The translations under genes were made by a program, and so were the position numbers. Below the pieces are notes generated by a model. The model had not been told where the DNA came from. It ran no database searches and saw only the letters and a program-made list of their open reading frames with translations. From the NCBI GenBank assembly GCA_009809945.1, contig WTPW01000866.1:186955-250954 (forward strand): DNA of 64,000 nt. Reading direction: 5' to 3'. Shown one piece after another: positions 11,062 through 20,667 of the stretch (position 1 is the stretch's first letter; each line of letters begins with the position of its first letter). This DNA comes from Gigaspora margarita (lineage: Eukaryota > Glomeromycota > Glomeromycetes > Diversisporales > Gigasporaceae).

Positions 11062-11838
11062 TAGTAGAAATTGGCGAAAATTTGCTTTATATAATGCTGA
11101 AATGCCATAATAACGAAGAGAAAATTACAAATAACATGATTTAAACTTATTTTAAAGTCTACCACTATTAGAACTGAAATAAATTGCTTTACAATGCAAT
11201 GTTAGAAACTTAATAGGTATTTATTTACAAAAAAAAAACTTTTTTATTGTAAACTAGCTACGTTCCATCATTATAAAAAACTGTCAATTTTTACTATGAA
11301 ATTTACTATTTTTTATATCTTTTAACCATGATTTACCTCTTAATGTAATTCACAAATTCGTTATCTTCCGCAGCAAGTCAGTGAAAAGATGCAAAGGATA
11401 AAATGTGAACGAATATTAAATGCAACGAACTTGTAAACAAATCCATTACAAAAACAAGCAAAATATTGTGATGAGCTAATAGAAACGCACCAAATATTTT
11501 TTAATTAAATTTTTTTTTGATTTTTAAACATGTATAATTCAACAAAAATCAGAAGTTTATAAATGAATTCTATATACGCAATAATACCGCTCCTGATGGA
11601 TCGTGGTACTGTTCCTGATGGGATGAAAAAAAAAAAAGCATCGTCTCTTATAGGGCTCTAAAGGAACCTCGAAGTCGATTTCTCATAAAATTATGTTTGT
11701 ACTGTATTCGGTTAATTATTAGCTCTCTTTGAATTACGTGGCTGAAAATAACGTCCATGGACGTAAATACAGTGAGAATTTTGGGTTGAAAAATTTTTTA
11801 CAAACAAACGTAACTAATTTCCATGCCGATTCTTTGCT
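11062..11838. other. Intergenic spacer
   Basis: No coding signal. It is apart from the recognised repeats except for the small CGTAAATAC fragment near 11760. Confidence 0.35.
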
Positions 11839-11840
11839 GA

Positions 11841-11854
11841 CACGTACGTACGTG
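11841..11854. promoter_or_regulatory. Palindromic ACGT repeat upstream of the F-box relic
   Basis: CACGTACGTACGTG is a perfect 14-bp palindrome 70 bp before the first ATG of the F-box-like frame. See the parallel motifs at 9027 and 12495. Confidence 0.3.
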
Positions 11855-11900
11855 TAACAATAAGTGAACCTAAATCCTTTTTCTCGTTAATATCAAAAAT

Positions 11901-12320
11901 ATCTATGGCGATATCCCCGAATTAATGGAAAATATTCTTAATAATTTAAATAATGATTTTTGCTTATTCTCTTGTGCACTTATGAACCGACATTGGTGTA
12001 AAATGCTTATTTCTATTCTTTTTGCAAGATCGAAAAAAGGCTTTAATTATTATTATCTCTTGGTGAGGATGAAAATTCGTTTGAAAATAATTATGGAAAT
12101 TTCCAAAACATTGTTTGATTATGCAAGATTTTTAAAGGTTCTCGATTTATTCAGTCTAGAAAGTAAAGTTAAAAAGTGGATCAATTTCCAGCTTGTTGCT
12201 TCGAAAGCATACTTTTACAACTTATCGAGAAATTGCATAATTAATTTGTTATTTAAATTATTTATCGAAAATAGTGCCATTTTGCATATATTAGTTAAGC
12301 AAGAGAACTTTAATTTATAG
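11901..12320 (+). pseudogene. F-box protein relic
   Basis: The frame IYGDIPELMENILNNL..LFSCALMNRHWCKMLI reads like the N-terminal F-box of the large family expanded in Glomeromycotina (typical GDLPEL... CxLVNRxWC). After residue about 50 it jumps to EISKTLFDYARFLKVLDLFS and LFKLFIENSAILHIL, segments that normally lie further apart. Total length is about 140 residues against roughly 450-500 for full members. Homology begins before the first ATG (11925), and an upstream in-frame stop excludes a normal start. The leucine-rich C-terminal half is missing. Most likely a truncated pseudogene; a short expressed adaptor cannot be excluded. Confidence 0.65.
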
Positions 12321-12494
12321 GACAAAATAGGTATCAATATTAAATTTCATAAAAATTGTACCCGATATTATAAGTCGAAAGTCTAATTTACGTGTTTGCA
12401 TTAATTTTGTATGCATTTGCATACCCCAACACGATTAATAAGGAAATGATGGCGGAAAAAAAAAACGTAACACTATAAATTTTAGTACCGTATA

Positions 12495-12505
12495 TACGTA
12501 CATAC
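12495..12505. promoter_or_regulatory. TACGTACATAC motif upstream of HIS2
   Basis: Lies 38 bp before the HIS2 start codon, inside TATATACGTACATAC. It shares the TACGTAC core with the motifs upstream of the two neighbouring loci. Confidence 0.3.
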
Positions 12506-12542
12506 ATTTTCATCTTTTTTTATCTGCAACAAAAACTCAAAA

Positions 12543-14071
12543 ATGCCATTCTCACATCATAGCCATTCAGGTCAATTTTGTGAACACGCAAAAGGTAAAC
12601 TTGAAGAAATTGTTAAAGAAGCCATTAAGAAAAAGTTTTTAGTTTACGGGTTGTCTGAACACTGTCCTAGGTATAGAATCCAAGATTTATATCCTGAAGA
12701 GGTAATTTGATGTTATAGTAAAATAATCATTTACAAAAAACATATCCACAGATTTTTAGAATTTACTATTAAAAATTCTAAAAATCTTTAACAGTGAATA
12801 GCTTTTGTCCCACTGGTTCGTTTTTGATGAAACAACTACCAAAATGATCACATCGATGAGACGATTCTAATGAACCCAAAATCGTTAAAATCCAATTACT
12901 GGATCCAGAGATCGTTAACGATTTGTATCACTTCGGATGTTTAAGGATTGAAAAAACCAATCCTTAAATACCCGAAGTGATACAAATCGTTAACGATCTC
13001 TGGATCCAGTGATTGGATTTTAACGATTTTGAGTTCATTAGAATCGTTTCATCGATGTGATCATTTTGGTAGTTGTTTCATCAAAAACGAACCAGTGGAA
13101 CAAAAGTTATTCGCTGTTAAAGATTTTTGGAATTTTTAATAGTAAATTCCAAAAATCCGCGGATATGATTGGGTTTTTTAAATTATTGATATCATTCTAA
13201 TACATTTATCACAAAGTCTCATCTTCAACCATCTGACCTTTCCAAAACTTTTTCTGAATTTGTGATGGAAGCACGTCGGCTTCAAGAAAAATATAAATCT
13301 CAAATTACTCTATTAGTTGGTTTAGAGTCGGAAAATATAACAAATTCATCAACAACTGAAATTCAAAACTTAATTTCCCAATATCATCTTGATTATTTAG
13401 TAGGATCAGTTCATCATGTTCATGAAACACCGATTGATTTTGATCTAGAAACTTTTGAAATTGCACTTTCAAAATCTGAAGGAAATGTAAATTCGGCTGA
13501 AGAAAATTTATTTGCATCTTATTTTGATGCTCAATATCAAATATTAAAAGACCTTAAACCAATGGTGGTTGGCCATTTTGATGTTATTCGTATATACAGG
13601 CCAAACGTTGAATTAACAGATTTTTTATATAAGAAAATTGAAAGAAATATAGAATTTGTTGTGGGATATGGTGGGTTGTTTGAAATTAATTCTGCTGGAT
13701 TTAAAAAATTACAATGTGCCTATCCTCAGAGAGATATTCTTAAGGTTTGTAAATTAGCAATATTTAATCATTTAGAGAAATCTGACTTATTGATAGCACA
13801 TTAACAGTACTATTTATTTATTTATTTATTTATTTTGTAAAATTAGTTAATAATAGAAAAAGGTGGAAAATTAACAATTTCTGATGACTGCCATAGTCCA
13901 CAATCTGTTGGTATGAATTACCACGAACTTTACGATTATTTAAAAGAATTCAATATCAATGAACTATATTATTTAGATATTGATCTTGAAAAGCCTAAAG
14001 AAGATAGAAAGGTTGTTGTAAAGGTTATGAAAAATGTATTAGAGCTTGATTTTTGGAATGGAAAGTTTTAA
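12543..14071 (+). CDS. HIS2: Histidinol-phosphatase, PHP family
   Basis: Three exons, 12543-12701, 13217-13744 and 13847-14071, join in phase 0 to give 303 residues (yeast His2 is 335). It should hydrolyse L-histidinol phosphate to histidinol, the penultimate part of histidine synthesis, in the cytosol. PHP metal-site motifs are all visible: HHSHSG (H6, H8), LSEHCPR (H40), GLESE (E90), VGSVHH (H119), VGHFDVIR (H173) and SDDCHSPQSVG (D243, H245). Intron 1 has donor GTAATT, branch-like TTCTAATAC at 13195 and acceptor AAAG at 13216, the only AG in reach. Intron 2 has donor GTTTGT and acceptor TTAG; without it the frame stops at 13802. Intron 1 is 515 bp because it carries a 427-bp fold-back element; without that it would be about 88 bp, similar to intron 2 (102 bp). 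The gene looks intact. Confidence 0.9.
12741..13167. mobile_element. Fold-back element inside HIS2 intron 1
   Basis: A near-perfect palindrome with two arms of about 205 bp around a short centre (TTGAAAAAACCAA, about 12947-12959). The ends read CATATCCACAGATTTTTAG and AAAATCCGCGGATATG. Arm identity by eye is well above 90 percent, implying a recent insertion or gene conversion. Sub-motifs such as GAGACGATTCTAATG resemble those in the palindromic element at 27320-27870. It sits wholly between the donor and the branch site. No TSD could be fixed. Confidence 0.85.
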
Positions 14072-15484
14072 ATTTTTCTTTTCTCGAAATAAATAGAAAA
14101 ATAAGATCTTATTTAGATTTAGTGCCTGGATTCGATTATAAAATTTGGGATAACAGATATTCAAATTTTTCAACCAGATTTTTTTTTTTTTTATCATACT
14201 ATTTATTTTTATCTGAGGTAAAATTTTATGTTTTTGGTTTATTCTAATGAATTAAATTGTTCAATGTTAATTAACTAATTAACATCAATATTTTGGATGA
14301 AATTATTTTGTTGCACAAAACATATAAGCCAATTTCATTTGTTGATATAAATCATGCGATTAGTAAAATTATCTGACATTTAAATTGGCTGTCCAATTTT
14401 TTGGGGGAGGGAAATGATGTTTTAATTTTGAACAGCCTAAACTTAATTGTTCTTTTCTTTGTATATTTCTATTTCTATTACATTATTGTACAGTCAAAAT
14501 AACATATTTATGGGCCAATTGGAAACATTTAACCAATAATATGTATCATGTGAAGACATAATATCCAATCAAATTACAGTATTTATTTATTATTTGGTTT
14601 GGTACAAAAAGGTTCATACTTCAAATAGTTATTAATAACTTTTATTTTACAAAATAATTTTTAAGAATTTAATTTATTAAAAGTGATTTGTAATAGAATT
14701 AATAAAAATATATTTATTTTAATGTTTTTTTTTTTGATAAAATAAAAATTTTATTTATAATAACTTTTTTAGTAAAATTTATGTTTATTAAAAATACAAG
14801 TTTTTAAAACTTTGAATAAAGATATTTTAGCAAGAAAAAATATGCATGTTACTAGTAGTAATAATTTTTAGTCGTGTAAATATATAAGTATTAAAATAAT
14901 TTACTAGCATATATACAGTATATTTTAGAAAATTATTATAATAATTTTTTTTATTTTGGTAAAGTTTACTATATTTTATTTGGAACAATACAGCTAATAT
15001 ATATACAATTTATATCTATATTTTATATGATTGAAAAATTTGATATTACCTGGCTGCTACTAAAAGTACCTGAATGTAACTTGTTGTATATTGGAAAAAT
15101 AAAAACATTAATAATCTGTAGTAAGCTTCAAATTTATTAAATAAGTGCAGAATTTTGTTTAAAAAATTGCAAAGATCTTCAAAATTTAGATTTTTGTAGT
15201 TCTTTACAGATTTTCTTGCCAAAAATCTGTGAAAATATTTAAAAAATATAATCTTTGCAGATTATAATACATTAGGAAAATAAAGATACTAATAATTTGA
15301 AATTATTAAATAATCACAAAATTTTTTAAAAAATTTGCAAAATTTATAAAAATTTTAATTTTGCAGATTTTTTAAAATTTGATCACATCTCTGGTGCATA
15401 TATGTAATAATGAGAATAAAAAGTAAATTTCTGATTATTCTCATAGTAAGAAATAACTAGAATTTATTTTTATTCTTACTATAT
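14072..15484. other. AT-rich intergenic and repeat fragments
   Basis: No coding signal after HIS2. From about 14595 (TTTGGTACAAAAAGGTTC) to about 14850 there is a diverged half-copy of the 615-bp TA-flanked MITE at 54373-54987. From about 15120 to 15390 there are diverged AAATCTGCAGATT-like repeats also seen inside the hAT-like element at 17906-18891. A small inverted repeat with GAATAATCAG/CTGATTATTCTC lies near 15410-15450. Confidence 0.4.
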
Positions 15485-15753
15485 TGCATATGGGATCTCC
15501 CATAGCAAAAAGAGGCAGTAGGATGATCAACTGATTTTGAGAAAATCACATTTGAAAATTGTAATATGATTATTTATTATAATGGTAACAAAGACAAAAA
15601 GTTTAAATTCATACATATTTTATTAATATATTTAATAAAAAAAAATTATCCTTATAAAGACAAGACTCTTAAGTAAATGATTAGCATAAAATCTCAAAAT
15701 CTGATTGGTCCGCCCACTGCCTCCTTTTGCTGTGGGGGATCCCATATATGCAC
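15485..15753. mobile_element. MITE, about 270 bp
   Basis: TIRs: left ATGGGATCTCCCATAGCAAA then AGAGGCAGTAGG; right CCACTGCCTCCTTTTGC then TGTGGGGGATCCCAT. The inverted match extends about 35 bp. Flanks are ATAT/TGCATA-rich, so the exact TSD is unclear. Confidence 0.65.
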
Positions 15754-15961
15754 ATGCTCAAAAGATAAAATTAATAAAAGTTGAAAATACATTTTTACTA
15801 GAAGCAAACAATAATTTGGTATAAAACTTACTATAAAATATCTGCTTCATTTTTTTATCTGTAAAAGCATCCAACTATCTATTTGCCCACCTATCTACCA
15901 ACTACTAGTAACTACTTATTTGCTAGTAAGAACACAAAAAGAAAAACAATAAATAATTTAA

Positions 15962-16451
15962 GGGTAGGAGTATGTCGATCATTTTTTATATAATTTTTGT
16001 ATCACTATTGTTTCTTTTGAATATCAAAAAATATTTTATATAAACTGTTTTTAAAAATTAATTAAAATTTGTAGAATAGGTTTTCTGATTCTAATGATAT
16101 TAAAATTATCAATATTGGGTAGATATTTATTGAGATACATGTATTTAAAGGTTAGATATTATTTTGTCATATGATGATCATATGATATTAAATTAATAAT
16201 CTTGTGTAACCCCAGAAAATGTGGAAGCTCTCTGGAAACTTTACAATATATACAAGTATATTTTTTTTAAATATTTTATTTGTTAAAATTTTTACTACTA
16301 TAAAGAACATAATCTAACCTATTTACTACAAAAATTTGATAAAAATTAATTGTAATAGTAAAAGTTTTATTAGTAGCATACTTTTATTTTTTGTAAAAAT
16401 CACATTGTGACACTAAGATCATATAAAAAATGATCAACATACCCCCTATCC
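15962..16451. mobile_element. 490-bp TIR element with TTAA target site
   Basis: The left TIR GGGTAGGAGTATGTCGATCA and the right end TGATCAACATACCCCCTATC pair over about 44 bp with few mismatches. Both sides carry TTAA (15958-15961, 16452-16455), the piggyBac signature. There is no coding capacity, so it is non-autonomous. The terminal GGGTAGG is not a standard piggyBac end (CCCTA-type), hence only a tentative class. Confidence 0.7.
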
Positions 16452-16455
16452 TTAA

Positions 16456-17897
16456 ACTATTAAAATAATAATAAAAAATAAAAAATATAAATTATATAAT
16501 TTTTAATAAACTTATAAATAAATAAATAAAGTACTAAAAAAAACTCTTTTTGATGATCACTTGGTCCACCTTTTTTAAAAACCTGACCTGTAGAAAATTT
16601 ATAGATAATATATTAAATTCTTACAAAACTTCTCATAGTAAGTATCTAGAATACAAGTTCAATTAGAATAACTGATAAAGAGATAAAAAAGATTTTCTTA
16701 GCCTTGGCTTTTGGAGTAAGCTCTATGAACTATTGAACATAGTTAGTTGTATAAGCAGCTAGAAATCTTTGTTAATATATTTAAACTTTGTTTTAAGTTT
16801 GTTATTATTATATTATTCTATAAATTACAAAATTTATATAGTTTTAACCCACAAAACAAGTTGGTTCTCTTTTTACTTCTTCTTGTTACTTTGGCTTTTT
16901 GAAATTTTAACAAAGTAGATATTTTAGTTTACTTCTTCAAAAAATTAGCAATATTTTATCTACTCCAAATTGGAAACTGCAAATATCATATTGGAACTAA
17001 GTCCAAGTGAATTTCAAGCCTAATAAAATAAACAATAAATAACTTATATATATTTTAGAGAAATTTTGAATGTGAAATTTTTTTCTAAAATTTTCTTTAT
17101 TTTCTCTTTTATTTCCAACTTAAGCAGCCACACTAATACTTTATTAATCTGTTTGCATTTACTAACGTACCTATATAACACTAATTAATACTTAAGTTTA
17201 GTATCACTCTATCATCTCAGTCGGTACCTAAGTACCCGGATACATAAATGCAGCCTGTTGCACTACTCCAATACCAATTTGTATGGAAATAGATAGCTCG
17301 TCTAGCAACTTAAAGCAGAATAAAAAGGTCTTCCCCTTTCTATAACAAGCACAAAATGTCTTCCTATCTTCTTTCTTCTCTTAATATTCCGAGATAGCTT
17401 GTCAACATTACCAACTTTTTCTTCTTCTTCCTTACCTAGCCTCTAGGACAAGGAATACTAAATCTAAGCCCATACGAACAACAAATATCTTAAAGAAAAA
17501 AAAAGGAAATATAAAAGGGTAATACTACAAAAATCTATACGAAATCTAACTACAATCAAATATAAATGAGAATAGACAAAACAAAAACAAAAGAAAAGAA
17601 AAATAAAATTGACATCATTTATAAGAACTAGTTTAAAACTTATATAGACTGTGTAAAGCATTTAGCTTTACCAAAGTACTATATTTACATATAGAAAATA
17701 AGCGATAAAAAGGTACTAAAGCTAAAACTATGCCGGTATCAGGATGCGTCAAAAGAAATTTATTCTGGTTCAGTTTCTATATGTTCACATGTCATTTATT
17801 AGTTGTTTCAGATGAATCCAAAATGCACTTGTGACTTGATTCAATTTGGTAGGTACTTTCCCAATTCAGAAGGAGTAAACACTGCCAATCTTTTGGA
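16456..17897. other. Unclassified dispersed repeat and spacer
   Basis: About 16540-17060 is a diverged direct copy of 19985-20640: both open with ACTCTTT..GATCACTTGGT, both carry AATTTTAACAAAG and end in AAATAAACAATAAATAAC. About 17100-17740 is T- and A-rich with no recognisable gene. The frame at 17464-17661 is low-complexity. Confidence 0.4.
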
Positions 17898-17905
17898 GGG
17901 GTAAG

Positions 17906-18891
17906 CAGTGTTTAAAATTAGATTTTAAAATTTTATACAGAATACATTTAATATTTTAATAAAAACTGTGGAATTAGTGTATCAACTTGTGCATTACATT
18001 TTTATTAAATTATATATCTGCGGAAAATTAGTTAATATGCGGAAATAAAATTTTATTTAATAAAATTTATTTTGTGCAATTTTACCATTACCTGGAATCT
18101 GAATACAGTAAAGATCAATATTCAGAATTATGTACATGCGTATATATATATATACGTATATACATAACTGACAAAGCCCAGAGAGTATTAAATACGATAA
18201 GATAGTAATGAAAAGTTTATTTCAAGTATGCAGTATATCTTCATAGCTATTACTGTAAATTCTAGAAAACTTGATAAAAAATTAGCCAAATTATTCTTTG
18301 TCTGAAATATGTAATTATTTCAAACTTTATGCAACTGATTCCTATCACTTGTTTATACGGTCAATAGTAGGGTTCCGCAATTCAATTTGATTTGATTTGA
18401 TTCGATCAAATATTTGATTTCAAATCAAATTCAAATACAGAAATTTCAAATCAAATCAAATTCAAATTGACAAATTATTCGATTCGATTCGAAAATATTT
18501 AATAAAAATTACAAATATATTTGATTTGATTTGATTTGATTTGATCAAATCAAATTCAAATCAAGAGCTTATTCGATTCGATCAAATTCAAATATGCCTA
18601 ATATTCGATTCAATTCGATTTTGAGGAACCCTAGTCAATAGTAGAACATTGTGATTAGCATGCGTTTCCTATTTGACTTTAGCATATAGATTCCAATAAA
18701 TTTTTTAATAAATGCTCGCAGATTTACCTAATATTAAATCTGCAGAACAAAAAAAATATCTATAATATGCGGAAATTCTGCAGAGCTTTTTTTTTTATAT
18801 TTGCAGAATCCACATATATTCTTAAAAAAAAATTGCAGATTAAATTTTTAGTCTGCGCTCCACAGTTTCCGCAGGCCAATTTTAAACACTT
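17906..18891. mobile_element. hAT-like element with perfect 8-bp TSD
   Basis: Begins CAGTGTTTAAAATTAG and ends CCAATTTTAAACACTT, flanked by GGGGTAAG at 17898-17905 and 18892-18899. The CAGTG start plus an 8-bp TSD is the hAT pattern. The interior is non-coding, rich in CTGCAGA/TCTGCGG motifs and long A/T runs, and carries a second hAT-like element at 18368-18633. The same ends occur on the 1.25-kb element at 48141. Confidence 0.8.
18368..18633. mobile_element. 266-bp hAT-like MITE nested in a hAT-like element
   Basis: TIRs TAGGGTTCCGCAATTC and TCGATTTTGAGGAACCCTA, with a perfect 8-bp TSD GTCAATAG at 18360-18367 and 18634-18641. The interior is an array of TTTGATTTGATT and TTCGATTCGA units in both orientations, able to fold. 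This TAGGGTTC plus AATTCGAA-rich design is typical of hAT-derived MITEs. Confidence 0.8.
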
Positions 18892-18899
18892 GGGGTAAG

Positions 18900-19390
18900 C
18901 CAGGACTCCGAAATATATATAGATAGGTCAGGTTAATTATAGGGTTACTAAAAAAGGAAGGATCTGCAACAAAATTCAAAAATAAGCAAAAAATTACTAT
19001 AAATAAAAAGATCTACATAAAAAACCTCAAAAATAAGCAAACTTATACCTAACCTATCTATGTATATTTCAGGGTCCTGGTAAGCCAGATTCCCTACTTT
19101 TCAGCAAAATTTTATAAGTTCCAAAAGGCAATGAGAAAATGGTTAAAGATAAGTACCAAATATAAAGGAGTTAGTAGAAGTTACGCTTAGTATAATAACA
19201 CATCTCAAAACTAAACTCTAGATTGGTGCCCACTACTTCTTTGCTCAATAGTGCCAAGCAAGAAGTCTACTAATAGTAAGTGATAAACTCTAAGCTTGTC
19301 AACAGGTAGTCTATGAACTTTACCTCTAAACGACAAGTGCTGCTTACTGTAGGCTTTATTTGGTAGAGCCAATTTACTATTTTATATGTT
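18900..19390 (+). repeat. Unclassified repeat RB, copy 1
   Basis: With its left part at about 17840-17897 (interrupted by the hAT-like element) this matches 61640-62040. Shared blocks are GTAAACACTGCCAATC, TTTTGGAGGGG, AGTCTATGAACTTTAC and TAAACGACAAGTGC. GC is higher than in the surroundings. No reading frame is conserved between the copies, so I cannot class it. Confidence 0.5.
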
Positions 19391-20667
19391 AAATGTAAAG
19401 TTTTTATAGGTCAGTCTTCTTAAAATTTTTGGTACGAGGAATTATCAGAAAGAGTTTGATTTGTTTACTTTCTTTTAACCATAGTTCTTTTTTCTTCTAT
19501 ATGTATATATAATATTTAGGCAAATTGTTTTTCTGTATAGTAATATATAATTTTTATTACTTAGTATTTACCTTTACTTCTTCGATAGAAGGTTTTTTTA
19601 TTTTTTACCCTTTTTTATTTTTTTAGATTTTTTGGTTTTTTTAGTTACTCTCTTTCTTTTTTCCATTTTATATATCTCTTTTAGTTATAGTATTGTTTTC
19701 TTATTTCCTATTGAAGCTTATTTTCTTTTTCCTTTATAGAAGAAATGCATTTTTTGTAGTATGGTAGTTTAATAGAGCTTCTAGTGTTTTTTTGATACTA
19801 GTACAGCAGGTTGCACTGGGCATCGTTAATGCAAACTGCTGAGTAATGCCATTTTATAAATTAGAATATATGTATATAAAAATAATTTCAGTTATTTATA
19901 TTCCGCAAGCTATTAAAGTTAATAGCAAAACTACCAAAAGATAAAAAAAAAATAAAAATAAAAATAAATAAATAAATAAAAACAGGAACTCTTTCTAATG
20001 ATCACTTGGTTCAAATTTTTCTACTAAAGAAAAACAAAAAGTTTTTGTTAAAGCGTTGCCTATATCTAAACTAACATGTGATTATTAACAAAAAAACAAA
20101 AGACTATTATTTTTTAATTTTATTAGTGAACTGCTCATGCTGCTTGTAAGGAAGCTTTCTTTCTCTTATAATTTTTAATCAAATTCAAGAAAGACTTAAA
20201 AAAGAATATTTTAATATATAGTAGAATAATACAAAAACCAGTTTTATAAAGGTCAACTATATTCTAGAAACTTCTTAGTATATTTGGCATGCAAGCCAAA
20301 GTGTTTTTTTACAAGATAACTAGCAGAAAATAGTGCACTTGTACAAGAAATTCTGGTAGAACTAAAAAAGTTTGTTGTTAATAAAGTAACTTGTGAAAAA
20401 ACAATAGGAACAACAAAAAAATAAGTTTTTCTAAATATACATTCTTTTAAATTTAACTCAAGTATTTTGTCTTATCCTTTTAGTCTGTTAAAATTTTAAC
20501 AAAGTTTTGGTTTACTCCTTCTAAAGGATTAGCAATGTTTACTTTATTTATTTTAAGAATATGCCTATATAATTAGAATCAAATTATAAGTAAATTTCAG
20601 ATTTTTCCAAATAAACAATAAATAACACATAAAGTAACTTTGAAAGAAATTCAAACTGAATTTCTTT
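19391..20667. repeat. Unclassified repeat RC, interrupted by the CATCAGC element
   Basis: The block TATATATAATATTTAGGCAA..TTTTTCTGTATAGTA at 19500 recurs beyond the inserted element at 22385 (TATAATACTTAGGCTGAGC, then TTTTTCTGTATAGTATTA), and the 19985-20640 part recurs at 16540-17060. There is a 12-bp-stem hairpin CAGCAGGTTGCA/TGCAAACTGCTG at 19803-19842. No gene is recognised. Confidence 0.4.

Noticed and set aside
17464..17661. Membrane-like minus-strand frame
   Set aside because: Low-complexity A/T sequence, no conserved copy, no family features.
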